Of a stretch of 64,000 nt of DNA, positions 34,920 to 47,400 are shown piece by piece; the stretch's first letter is position 1; each line of letters begins with the position of its first letter. Source of the stretch: Cheiracanthium punctorium. Lineage: Eukaryota > Arthropoda > Arachnida > Araneae > Cheiracanthiidae. The notes beneath the pieces were generated by a model. That model did not search any database. It saw only the letters and a program-made list of their open reading frames with translations, and had not been told where the DNA came from. The stretch is from assembly GCA_038373885.1 (NCBI GenBank), contig JAWZYV010012525.1:1-64000 (forward strand), read 5' to 3'. The translations under genes were made by a program, and so were the position numbers.

Positions 34920-34985
34920 CAGGCCTGGCATTTAGGCAGGGGCAAGTGGGGCAACTGCCCCGGGCCCCACGCCTGCAATTATGGT
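34920..34985 (+). mobile_element. Left end of a hAT-like element (GGGGCAACTGCCCC family)
   Basis: CAGGCCTGGCATTTAGGC followed by GGGGCAACTGCCCCGGGCCCC matches the left terminus of the complete element at 50564. No right end is visible before 35270. The frames at 34988-35266 are not recognised. Confidence 0.6.
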
Positions 34986-35278
34986 TTTCAGGGAAATATA
35001 AAAACTACAAATATAGCGTTTCTGTGGCATATTTTTTTATACATTTTTAATAACAATGAATTGTGGAGTTGAACTTCCAATTCATTGTTCAAGGGACTTT
35101 TCTGGCAGCATTGGAGAAGGTCTCGACCAGCCTGTCTCATCAGATCAGAGACTGGTGGCTGCCCATGCAAGAGGGGGAAGATAGCGATGTGGATGTATGT
35201 GCTTCTGTGGTAATGGTTCAGAATATGATTGGCAACTGTTTGCCAGCATATTTAATGCAAAAATAGTTTGGCAGGAGG

Positions 35279-35410
35279 GTCATTCCATATCAAATCACCC
35301 AGAAAAAAGATGAAATGTCATCCACTACTTCAGATTTTTATGAAACTTTTTTTACATATTGCTATGACTAAGTTATAAAAACATACCAAATTTTTTTGTC
35401 CTAGGTCTTA
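35279..35410 (+). mobile_element. Terminus of a GGGTCATTCCATATCAAATC repeat family
   Basis: GGGTCATTCCATATCAAATCACCC-type sequence here matches, in inverted orientation, 51211-51230 (GGGTGAATTGACATGGAATGACC). It is cut off at 35411 by element C copy 2. Confidence 0.5.
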
Positions 35411-35692
35411 GGAGCAGAAAAATTCTATTTGGGAGCAGAAAAATTCCATTTGGGAGCACCTCGGGAGCACAAAAAAATAGTTTCCGAGAGGAAAACAAAG
35501 ATTCGAGATCAGAATTAACATGATTTTGGAGCATAAAATTGAAGATTAAGGAACACAATAAATGCATACAAGAAAAGCAAAGTTTGCGAGCTAAAAGCAA
35601 AACACTATTTGAAAGCACTTTAGGCACTTGTGGAAAAAAAAAAGGGTGTACACAGGCTATGCTATCAGCAACTTGGTATAAACAATACATAT

Positions 35693-35794
35693 CAGGAGTC
35701 AGCAACCTTTCTGTGGTTAAGTCATTTTTTTCCTACTCAAGAACCATGAGTATGATTTGTATGCGGCTTGCGAGCCACAGGTTGCCAATCCCTG
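35693..35794. mobile_element. 102-bp hAT-like MITE inside element C copy 2
   Basis: Same unit, ends and neighbours as 14297-14398. Confidence 0.65.
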
Positions 35795-36836
35795 TCCCTT
35801 TTTTTTTTCTTTTTCAGAATTATTTAGGGAATCTTCCTCTCGAAAAAGACAGCACAAATAAAATGAAAACTAAATTTTAAAACAAAAGGTTCTATCTCAT
35901 TCTTTGGTTCTATTACAAATTACAAGTAGTACTAAATGGAGATTTTTGAAAACCTAAATATTATACCTCTTATACAACAACACGTAATTGGTAAGCAGTA
36001 TCGAAAACAAAATAAATTTGATGGTTAGAATAATTAAATGCGTGTACTTTTAATAGCATATGCTTTTGTATCAGTAATTTAACCTCATCTAATATTTACA
36101 TATTCATCTATAATGCTTGAACACAATATACAAAGCAAATGTAAACAAAATATTTAATGACTGTTGAGAGAAATTAAGAATTATGGAAAGTTAAAAATTA
36201 AGATTATGAGAAATTAATAATGAGATTACAAATTAAGTATCATAAGTTATCTAGTTTTCTATTTATTCTTTTTTTTTTTTTTTATTAATTTCTTCTTGAG
36301 CTTTTTCATTTTCTTCTAATAGTTTTAATGGTATTGCAAGTCTATCCTTCCCTTCCGTTAATAGAATCTGTCCACTTTCTATAACAGCCAGTGGCGGCTC
36401 GTGACCTGCTTCAGTGGTGGGGCCCGAAAAAAATAGTGCCAGTTCAAATCGGGAAAATACATATACATAGAGCTGTGGCGGATCGTTACTCATTTCAGAG
36501 GAGGGGCTTTTTTTTTTTTTAAGCTCGAAAAGGTAAAACATATGAATCGCTTTTGTAAACAGTGTGAATACATAAAAACTTTTCGAATAACAAGTTATGA
36601 AAGGCGTATTGATTTCTCCTTTAAGTTTTCATTTAAAGACAGCAGATTTATTTTGCACCAAAAAAACATTTTCCTCCATTTTTCTTTCTCAAAAAGGTAC
36701 AACATCAATTAAAAAAAAAAAAAAAAAAACAATGCATGTGTACATGTTGAAAAACGAATTGGTCCATAATGTTTCATCTCCAAATAGCAAATCGTGCCCC
36801 CTCATAAACAAAAAACGGTGCCCGTTGTGATGATTA

Positions 36837-38257
36837 CCGTAATTTATGGAAGAAACGCCGCACCCACTAAAATGAGCTTAGTTAGCTAGAAAATCGTCAA
36901 AAACGCCGCAGCCACGGTCGTTGGTGTGTGTGTGTGTGTGGGGGGGGGGGGGGGATCGTGGTCAGAAGTCAATGCCAGATAAAATTCAATGTTTTCTAAA
37001 ATAATTTCTTAATTAACAAAAAATAAATAAATAAATAATATGTTGCATTACTTATTAGACCTAATTTATTAAAAAAGCTATTAAGTTGATCGGATATATT
37101 TTGGGAGAAATTGGATAAACGGTAAAAAAATCTCCTTTTTTCTCCCCCTTCGCATAGAATGTTTTAAAGTATTTGCCACTATTTTAGGAAGCTTACGATT
37201 TCTATTTTCAAATAATCAGATATCAATGTTTATATTCACAAAAGAGCATTTATAGAAATAAAAAAATAACTTCTAAAAACCTTCTTGCATCCGCACAAAG
37301 TTCGGATAGACTACCAGGCGCCATTAAAATGAAGACAGCAATCGATGTGTGAGAAGAGTCTCCTGTTAAAAGTAAACATTTCCCCCCCCCCTGCGGATGG
37401 CCAGCTGTTGATTACGTAATGAGCTTGCTTCAGCAAATTGTTGCTTTAAACTGAATGTTGTGTAACAACTCTTGATGGTATTTATTTATTATTTTTTATA
37501 TTTATAACATTGGGATTTATTTTAAAAGCACTCAGCATTTCTTGAGCATACCAATTAGTTGGCAGTGTTTATTCCATAGCATGCACAGGGTGCAAAGCCG
37601 CACTGCGAAAAAAAAAAAAATCTTTCAGATTAGCTTTATTTATTTATTTATTTATTTTTTGGGGGGGGAGGAGGGGAAGGGTTAAACTCGCACCGTGCGC
37701 AACATTGACTAATTTTAGCTGAAATTCAGTATTTTAATAACAATAGAGGTTCATGTGAAAAACGGGTGCATTTAATAGAGGGTAGTGCACTTTTGCGGTA
37801 TTTTACAGAACTTTAACCCTTCAAAATATATATTCAAAACTTCAATAAAATTTAATTATAGTTCTAAAATGTAGATGTAAAAGATTTACTTCTATTTTTT
37901 TTTTCTTTTTACTTAATTGAGGAGACATCGGTTGGATGTATGAAGCCATCCACTTCAGAGCACGGGACATGGACCCATCTTAGGGTGCTCTGACTTTCTC
38001 CAAAACTGGATCAAAGATCAAACCTCTTTTCTATGGGGGTAGGTTCGCATTCTGATTTGCTACACTGTGATCTGTGCACGCTAAAGAGTACGTGTCAGTG
38101 GTGGCGCCATCTTTTGAGAAAATTATCACGAAATGAATTTTTCGATTTTTCGTTGAAGATCGGCTAAAAAAAAATTAAAAATATTGTAAACGTCGCACTT
38201 ACTATTTTTTAACTTTTAAACTCATAAACGCCGCGGCGTTTCTTCCATAAATTACGG
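36837..38257. mobile_element. TA-flanked element with 25-bp inverted repeats, copy 2
   Basis: It has the same termini and TA flanks as 15450-16861, at the same site inside element C. Length differences come mainly from GT, A, G and TTTA repeat tracts. Confidence 0.88.
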
Positions 38258-38621
38258 TACTTGTTTGCCTATCTGGCCGGCCCTGATTGAGGTGACTAAC
38301 AAAGCCCGACTGGTCCGATCCAGGGCGGGTAGAATGGCTTCGGAATGTAGCTTTCGTACGCAGTTTGAATCTTGCTTTACTGCTAACTAGCTTTCCATAC
38401 ACACTTTAAAAGGTAAATGAGCGTGGCAAAAATTTAACAAAGAGTCAAAATGGCGCATTCGGCACAGACCGGCGCGAAAATCGGCTAAAAGCGCAGTTCG
38501 GCGCAATATTTGTGTTTCGGCACACCCTGAAAGAGTCAAAATGACGTATTCGGCGCAGACCGGCGCAAAAATCGGCTAAAAGCGCAAGAATTTGTGTTTC
38601 GGCGCAGAATTAACATCCCTG

Positions 38622-38670
38622 TTAGAATTAAAAAATTTTAGGAACACCTGAAAACACAAATCGACCGACG

Positions 38671-38701
<31 letters not shown>

Positions 38702-39030
38702 GAAAAAAAAAAAAAAAAAAAAAAAATTCATGTGTTCTTAAAATACACAAGAAAAATAAGCATGTTCAAACTAGAGCAAAACGACATATAACCGATTTTG
38801 TGCATTGTATAAACAACTTATTTTTACATTGTAACGAATAGGAATGAATTGGGACCACACTAAAACGTCGTATAAACGATGCTCCACTGTATTAATTTCT
38901 GGCTGCTAACAAAAACTTAAGAGACACATCAAGAGTTAGAAAAGAGATTCTATTTGTCTAAGACCATTACTGGAACTCTCAGCTTTCACCACTTTGTTCC
39001 AATGTCAATTGATTCCACTAGTGTATAACG
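38622..39030. other. Unassigned sequence with an A-rich tract
   Basis: A purine tract of A runs broken by G lies at about 38671-38726. Nothing else is recognised. Confidence 0.5.
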
Positions 39031-39270
39031 CCTCACCATGGCACAGTGGTTATGTTACTGAAAATAGCAGATGACCGAAGTGTAAAAGTCCCTGTTTCGG
39101 GTCCCATTGCACAACTGCCAGTCTAACGGTCTGGAGTTTTGGTAGATTTTCTTCAGATGTAACGTGGGCACACGTTAGAACCCCAGAAAAAGTTCTCCTA
39201 GCAAGGCACCCCTTATCCATGGCAGTTGACCCTAGCGTAGCGTTGCCATAATCACACTTACAACCCACTA
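39031..39270 (+). repeat. tRNA-derived SINE-like repeat
   Basis: The start CCATGGCACAGTGGTTATG resembles a tRNA A box, with GTTTCGGGTCCCATT about 55 bp later resembling a B box. The body (GGCACCCCTTATCC..TGGCAGTTGACCCTAGCGTAGC) recurs in diverged form near 43120-43255 and 57545-57640. No poly-A tail is obvious. Confidence 0.55.
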
Positions 39271-39401
39271 GCGTATATAGGTCTCCATTTCGAGGGGGGT
39301 TATTTTAAATCTTATTGTTACTAGAGTAATATAAGTGTTTTAAAATATCCATTCTTTATAATTTCTTTATATTTTCAGAGGGGGCCCTGTCCATCCCCCC
39401 C

Positions 39402-39421
39402 CCCTACTAAATATGCCCCTG
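39402..39421 (-). mobile_element. Possible MITE end (CAGGGGCATATTTAGTAGG, minus)
   Basis: On the minus strand CAGGGGCATATTTAGTAGG followed by a G run resembles the hAT-like termini elsewhere in the window. No partner end was found. Confidence 0.35.
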
Positions 39422-40771
39422 GTTTATTCCATAGGTGCAAAGAGAGTTAGTGCAGATAAAGGCTTTTCTTTGATATTTAATTTTTCTAAAAACATGTCTG
39501 CTATAAAGATGTCACAATTATGCACAAATTCATACATAGCCAGGCGCGGATCCAAGGGGGGGGGCGATGGGGGCGATCGCCCCCCCCTGGAGCAGACCGA
39601 TGTGTTAAAAATAAGTGAAAAATACATGTATCAGTTGAAAGAATCTAAAGGAATTATTACACCTAGTGAAGAAACTTAACATTTCAGATCACAAATCAAA
39701 AGATGAATTACACAATGCATTTAGAGACAGCGACACTCATCCCCTTTTGAGTCTTTCAGGAACACTTGGGGCTTATTCACAGTAATTCAAAGAAAAGCAG
39801 TTAGTCTCAAGAGCCCAATCACCCCTTCTTTGGATGTTTGGATCCACCACTGCACTGCACTGCACGTGCACAACTGCTACAAGGTCGTAAAATATATAGT
39901 TAGGAGGGGTAATGGGGGGACGAATATCCCGTGACGGGCTCACTCATATGGGGAAGTTTTAAAATCCTCATCCTTCATGATTATAAGCTTCTAATTAAGA
40001 TATATTTTGTTCAAGACGAAACTTTTTTTTCCCACTTTGAAAATATTTCATAGCTCTTTTCTTCAGACAAGAGTAGTTTTACGTTATATCTGGAAGAGAG
40101 TTAAAGTGCATAAGCAACCCCCACCCTCTGTGTTCTGTAAGGGGTCAGTACGGTAATTGGAGAGGTCTGTTGCTCGAACGAAATCTGGAATTGCCATAAA
40201 ACACTCGAGAAGGGGATGCAGGAAGAAGACATACTATCTGCCGTTAACACCTTCTTCAAAGGGGAACCAATTTCCCTTGTAATAAATAATCACATATACA
40301 CCCGCACCCAAGCAATTTAAAGCTTCGGATTGCTTTTTCAAAGTAGGGGCGTGAAAAGGAACTGCAGACTGTTTGCATGGCCAGCTTCAACGTTGACAGT
40401 TCTCTACTATAAATTTGAAATTTATACAAACTAGTGTTCCGGAAAAGATGGGTTGCAGGTGTCTTGGTCATCTCTAACTGACTTCAAAATAACAACCCCC
40501 CCCCCCCCCAAAAAAAAAAAAAGTAAGAAAGAAAGAATGTTAGAATAACAGAATAGCAGAGCAGCAACGACAAACCAGTAGACACTTTGCTTACATCAAG
40601 GGGTCAGTCAGAATTTGTAAGTGAATAGAGAAGAGTCCTCTCAAAAATATTAAGCGGATGATTCGGGCCCGATTATGTCAAAAAGAAAACAGAGCACGCT
40701 ACTTGGATTTTTTAAAAGTAGTTCCAATGCTGTTCTTCACGATGGTAAAGAGTCCTCGGATGAACTCAAAG

Positions 40772-43700
40772 GTAAGTTTTTTTAAATAAAATGTTGTTTT
40801 GTTTGTTTTACTTTTTATGTGTCATATATAAATAGTATTATCTCTCTTTCTCTCTCTTGCCTTTTTCAACACTTTCCAGTGGAGTTGAAAGTGTTTATGC
40901 ATTGGTAGTCCTGTTTCTCCGTGCTCGCGTTAATTATCAAACAAATTACTCTTTTGACATGACACTTTAGTATGTTGTTTTAAAGAGTCAATTGGAGATC
41001 TAGGGGGAAAAAAATTGAATGTCATCAGTCAATTTTATTTTTTAATCTTTGTTGAAATTTTTTTAAAAATTGTAAATATCTATGGGACTTAATATTTCAT
41101 TTTTTTAAACCCTTTAAAACTTGTCCAATCTACTCTAAATTTTTATGTCGCGTCAAATTAAATGATAGACTTGCTAAAAAATTTAATTTCAATATCATGG
41201 TGTTTAATTGGAAAAACAATTGTGTTGGATAAGTGCTACTAATCTATGCTTGAGCATGATGTCATAAACCTTTTTTTTAATCAACAGTAAACGGTCTTTT
41301 CTTTCTTCGTTTTATTTATTTATTTATTTCCTTTACGTTTTGATTAATTCTAACCGAGATTTACAATTCAACGAACATTAACGAATACATTTCGACGAAC
41401 CTTTTTTTAATTATTATTACCTTTATATATATTTTATTTTCGATGGCAATGCCATCAAAAATAATTAGTATGGATAAATTGTTAAATCAATCTTTTGGCC
41501 AGTGTAATGACTAGGATCTATTTTATATCATAAAGCCTGGCATGTCCATTCATCTATCAGAAAGGCAGTGTTTTTTTTTTCTTTTTGGAATTGCAATAAG
41601 CTAATTTTTTAATTACCTCTGAATCAGCAAAATATTTTAAATTCAGAATTATATTTTTTTTTCTTTTAACTTAAAATTATTATTATTATTTTGCCCCCGT
41701 TTTTATCAAAGTGAGAGAGAAAGAAAGAGCGGTGGGAGAAATAATAAGCCGTTCTTTTGTTGTTCTTTATAGAGAGGTGATATGAGAGAGGATAATGCAT
41801 ATATGAGAGGTGATCTTTATAGAGAGGTGAGGTCATATATCACCTCTCTATGACAAAATGATATGATTGACAAAATGCATTGACAAATTGATTATGATTG
41901 ACAAAATGATAAAAATTTGAAACTAATTTCGATTAAATTTATTAACTTTGCAAATAAATTTATTAATGCAAGCTTTATAACAAACTTTTGCCAATATTAG
42001 ACTCAACTAGCATTAAAATAATTGATTAAAATTTATATTCAATTAGCAAATGTGACTTTTTAGGAATTTAGAACACTAAATCACGGTGTTATTGTCGTCT
42101 AAAAAGTAAAGTAATTTTCCCCATTAATTGTATTAAAAGCTTATTTAAAACCTATTTTAAGAGAATATTTTAGTAAAAACAACAGATCTAGTAATTTTTA
42201 ATAAAAGAAAAACATAAATACAAAATTACATGGTGAAGTAAAAATACTTTCTTTTTTATACAATACATGAAAGAAAAACTCATTAATAAAAACGCTGTGT
42301 CTGCATTTCGACAGACAGTGGGGCGTAAACGCTTATTAAAAAATATTTGGTGTATTTTATTGATTATGTGTAAATATATTATTATTAGATAAGTACTGTG
42401 TAAATACAATGCATTAAATACGATGCGTCGGGCAGTATATGTAATATATGAGCTTTTTATAAGGAGATGCCGCGTACTCTTAAATATTTTGTACAACCCC
42501 TCAAGAAGTATTCTAGTTCTCTATATACTGTTGGTTTCATACATAGTGTCTTTATAAATATATGAAGCCTTCATATAGTGCATATACTAGCCTCTCATAT
42601 TTTTTTAAGTTACGTGTTTTTCGAAAAACTTTCGCTGAGATTATATGAATCGAACATAGAAAATATTGATATTTCTTTTGTTAATCTGATATTTCTCGGC
42701 AGATATTAAAAGCAGTTAATCAAATTAACAAAATTGGACAACATGCAAAATATTAATGAATATTTTCGCCTGCATCATTTAAGACAAAATTCTTTTTAGG
42801 CAAAAAAGTATTTCGGTCCACTTAGTACATGTAACAGCTATTAGTTATTGATTTCAGTTAAAGGTTTGAATATAAAAATACTCAGCTAAATCTCAACCTA
42901 TTAAAAAGTTTCAGTTTTAAGTGAGTTTTAAACTTTATCATACATTTAAGTATATGCATATTAGCTAAATTTTGAGCTTCCATAATTGGTATTGCGCCTT
43001 AACTTGTTCTTTTCCATCTAATGACAAAATGTAGAAACATTTTCCATTTGGAATTGCGCAACATGTTTCAAAATCATCTAGAATGGAACTTTGTTTCACC
43101 TCATCCTATTATGCAAAGCTGTCGATCTAATGGTTCGGAGTTTGGGGCGTTTTACTTCAGAAGTAACGCGAATAGCCTTAAAAACCCTTTAAAAAGTGCA
43201 TCATCCAAGGTATCTCTCCCCTTAGGCAGATAGCCGTCGTATAGTTTTGTCTCTTAACCACAATAACCAATAACTCATTATACTACTGCAGAAATGCTGA
43301 CAATCTTACTTTTTCTGGAATTTAGCAACACTTTTCAAATTGTTTATAAATTCCCTTAAAAAAATCCTATAAACACTACTCAAATATATTTTTGATGCCT
43401 TCATTTACATAGTAAATCTAGAAATATTCCCAGACCAAATATACAGTTTTAAATATGAGGCTTTCCTTTCCCTCTCTTTCCTGTTTAGTTAAATTTAAAG
43501 ATCACGAAAGATCCCAACACTTCTTCAGTTACGATACCATGTGTAGTTGTGGTGCAGATTACAAATTGCATCAAGAGTGGTGGAAAGTGAATAACAGCTG
43601 TTTTATGATTTTAATTCACACATGCTATCTGATAAATTTGTGGGGTTGCGATTAATTTAATGTCAGAATATAAAATGCATTTTCCGGTTTTTGAAAATGC

Positions 43701-44457
43701 AAAATATATTAAAATTGTATTTTAAAATACATTTTCAAAATACTTTGTTTTTACAAGTGAAAATACAAAATGTAAGATACAAATGTATTTCAAATATATG
43801 TATTTGCGATACTGCCCAACTCTGGTATACAGTAAATCAAAAGATAATATACGTATATGCGTTGTGCTTCACTTCTACAAAATAAGCTCATAAAGTTATC
43901 ACTTCTTAAAAATCTACGTGACATGTCCACTGATCACTGAAGTGTTATTTTATTTTTAATAATTAGGAAACTTTATCAACATTCAAAGTCTCAACCTGTA
44001 TAGTCTACTTCTTCAGTCTAAAACTTGATTTAGCAGTCATTAAACTGTCTAAAACGACATTTTTTTAGGTCTCTAGAGTGCTGTTGTATGCAGGTTTACA
44101 GGTGAGCAGGAACGGGAGTATTTCCGGCTCAATAAATCGTTATTACGACTTATTGATTTATTTTTAATTTATTTTATATTTTTTTTCTAATTTAAGCAAA
44201 AAAATTTACAGTTCTTTCAAACTTAAAAAATTTAATCTTTTTGCGTTTAAATCGTATAACCGGTGACATTCTGGCTGGTATAGTACTGTTCAAAATTATT
44301 AAAATAGATAACTAAAATGAAAGGTATTGCTCAGATATTAATCAATTTAACGCTAATAAGTCAGTACAAGTTAGTAATTAAATATATCACTTGATAGTTT
44401 ATAAATTCTTAATTTTTTAAACCTGATTTTAAAACTGATTTTGATTTACTGTTTCAG
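40772..44457 (+). other. Intron of the hAT transposase gene
   Basis: This 3.7-kb intron has consensus ends. It contains an inverted pair ATAGAGAGGTGATAT (41771-41785) and ATATCACCTCTCTAT (41837-41851), and a diverged SINE-like piece near 43120-43255. The rest is AT-rich. Confidence 0.75.
43120..43255 (+). repeat. Diverged SINE-like repeat
   Basis: It shares with 39090-39240 a pattern of GGTTCGGAGTTTGG, CTTCAGAAGTAACG, and CCTTAGGCAGATAGCC. Divergence is high and limits are approximate. Confidence 0.4.
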
Positions 44458-47400
44458 ATGCAACAATAAAAAATACAAAACAATCAAAAATTTCTGGCTG
44501 TGGAGATGAAACAGTTATATTGGACTCTGAAAACTGTAATTCAGAAAAAGAAGTGCGTGCTGCCTGTGAGTTTTCAAATGATATTGGGCTATATGCAAAT
44601 AAATCTGACGTTAGCGAAAAGAAAAAAAAAGAACTTTTAGAAAATCATTTTAAGCCACCAGTAGGCTTCAAATTCCCATATTCAGAACACCGTAAAAAGG
44701 GGAAAATCGAAAAACGATACATGAATCAGTCCATATTGGACCAGTACGATTGGCTAGTGTATTCTCCAAGTGAAAAAAGGTTTATTCTGTAAATATTGTG
44801 CTCTTTTTGCCCCATCTAAAGTTGGTGCAACAAACTGTCAGACCACACCTAATGTGCTTATTCGTAAAGCGTTAGCCTGTTTTGCCAAACTTCGAGGCAG
44901 TTCTAATACCTTGGAGGAGCATCAAAGAAAGAGCTATCACAAAAATGCCATACAAGGCGCTAAAAATTTTATGAATTATTTTGATAAACCAGAGAAAGAA
45001 ATAAACAATATCCTAAATGCTGAAAGAATGAAACAGATTCAAGAAAACAGGAAACGATTAAAGCCCATTGTCGAGACTATAATTTATTTGGGGAAGCAAA
45101 ATATACCACTCAGGGGGCACAGGGATGACGGCCCACTAACTGATGAGTCGTCTAATTACCACAGCATAGTTAATGAAGGTAATTTTAGGGAGATGTTAAG
45201 ATTTCGTATCTTCAGTGGAGATGAATTATTAAAAGAACATTTGGAAAAGGCATCTTCGAATGCCACTTATATATCCCACACAAAACGAATCACACAAAAC
45301 GAATTAATAGAATGCTGCGGACAAGAAATATTAGAACAAATCCGAAATTCTGTTATAAATGAGAAGTTTTACTCCGTAATTTTCGATGAAACAACAGATA
45401 TTTCTCATAAGTCACAATTAAGTGTGATAATTCGTCATATGATGAATGAAACTATCGAGGAAAATTTCATAGGGTTTTTTGATCTCCATGAAATGAACTA
45501 TTCTTTTAATGACGAAAAATCTGAACCTGTTCTTAATGGGGAAAAAATAGGCAATTCGGTTATGAGGATCTTAAAAAGTAGTGGGTTCGATCTGCGCTAC
45601 TGTATAGGAATTGGTACAGATAACTGCAGCGTCATTGCCTCAGAAAAGAAAGGAGCAGTTTCAGTAATACTAAAAGAGGCAAAATATGCAAAATGGCTAC
45701 CATGTAAGAATCATTGCTTGAATTTAGCTTTAAGCAAAAATTCAGATTTAAAAGTTATCAGAAACTGCATTGGTGTCATGAAAGAAGTAGTTTCTTTTTT
45801 CCACGCATCGGCAAAAAGGCATTTCTCACTAAAAAATATAATGGGGAAATCCCTTAGCACACTATGTGAAACTAGATGGGTGGAAAAATATGAAACCATT
45901 ACGGAATTCCAAAAGTATCTTCCATTCATTGTAGAAGTTTTAGAAAGCATAAGTTCATGGAATGATACCACTTCCTCTCTGAAAGCAAACATTTTGCTGA
46001 AATCTCTTTTGTCCTTTGATTTTTTAATTTCAGTGAGCATAATGACTCACTTTTTTTCTTTAACTCTTCCTCTAAGCAAGTTATTTCAAAAAGAAACACT
46101 TGATATTAATGCTGCTAATAATTCAATTAAATGGTTGTTAAACATTTTAAAAAGAGAAAGAGAAAATGCTACGAAAGAGTTTAACGAAATTTGGGTTAAA
46201 AACTGTGAGTTAGCCAGTCAACTAGATATTAATGTAGACATTCCAAGAAAAGTCGGCAAGCAAACTCACAGGGAGAATCACCCATCTAGTACAGCAGAGG
46301 AGTATTACAGACGAAGCCTATATGTCCCATTCATTGGCAGTTTGATAGCAGAGATCGAAACCCGTTCTAATTCAGAGATGATAAATGCATTGAACCTTTC
46401 TCTCCTTCTTCCCAGCAACATATGTTCTTGGACTGAAGAAGAAACTGCAAAAGGGAGTGAAAGTTATATGGAAAATGTATAAAAATTTGCTATCCGATAT
46501 TATTGGGTACAATTCGGAGGCGAATTTCATCGGAGAATTAAAATTATGGAAGGAAAAATGTATCAATGAAAAGAATGAAATTTCAACAAATTCAATTTTT
46601 GATATCTTAAAACATTGTGATGAAGACATTTTTCCAAACATAAAAAATCTTTTGAAAATATTAGTGACATTGCCTGTGAGTGTCGCAAGTGCTGAAAGAA
46701 GTTTTTCCGCATTAAGGCGACTATAAACTTGGCTACGAAACAGAATGACGGAAGAACGATTATCAGGATTAGCACTTATGCATGTACATAGACACATTCC
46801 CATAAATGTAGAAAAAGTTATTACTAGATTTTCTAAATCAGGAAAACGAAGGGCTCAACTGATTTTATAATAAGTGTATTTCTAGTGTGTTCACGTATTA
46901 TATTTAATATTTTTGGTTTTGTTTTAAATATTAATATTTTTAATTTGAGTATTCGTATAATGTTTCACATTTGAAATTTTATTCTGTTCATTGATGCATA
47001 ATTTTACTTATTTTAATTTAGTAATAAATACATTTTGACCTTGTTTAAAAATGAAGTTGTTTTATAATTTCTGTATTTGTAATGTGCTCATATAAATGAT
47101 TTTTGCAAACATTTTATTTTAATCTGGTGATAAATATGAAAAAAAAAAGAATGTATATATATTTTGTTTAAATCTAGTGAGAAATATGCCCGAAGGCATT
47201 GTTTAAAATACTAATTTGTTATCTAATTAATACATTCGTATAATGTGTTCGAATGAAAAAATTGTGTATAAAAATAAATTGTACGTAATACGTAAAAGAT
47301 TCAATCCACTAATAAATATGGTGTTAGTTATACATTCTTATCAGAATTTTTTTGTGTGTACGTTTAATTAGTTTATACTAGGTAATTATCAGTAAGCATT

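Larger units (their letters stand above)
35411..38621. mobile_element. hAT-like element C, copy 2 (left end missing)
   Basis: This 3.2-kb copy is very similar to 13953-17274 but starts about 60 bp inside it, lacking the left terminal repeat; it keeps the right end TTAACATCCCTG. It carries the same nested MITE and TA-flanked element. The right subterminal CGGCGCA array is shorter than in copy 1. No target duplication is seen, so it may have been truncated on insertion or copied as a fragment. Confidence 0.93.
40675..46870 (+). pseudogene. hAT transposase (ZMYM1 / P52rIPK-like), spliced, recently broken
   Basis: Exon 1 (40675-40771) begins at an ATG with a short basic leader (MSKRKQSTLLGFFK) and ends at donor GTAAGT. 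Exon 2 starts at 44458 after TTTACTGTTTCAG, and the phases match. A TTF-type zinc finger (CKYCALFAP, then the CQTT region and H-x-K-x-H-like residues near 44940) is followed by a DUF4371-like part (NIPLRGHRDDG) and the RNase-H-like hAT core. In the core are the Asp in FDETTDIS, the Asp in GIGTDNCS, C-x-x-H in CKNHCLNLAL, and the RW of CETRWVEKY. The C-terminal dimerisation region holds SVASAERSFSALRRL with the last acidic residue. Three lesions are visible: a 1-nt gain in an A run near 44775, a frame change near 46449 in a GGG run, and a TAA stop at 46724-46726. All other sequence reads through, so inactivation looks recent or is partly assembly error in homopolymers. Confidence 0.92.
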
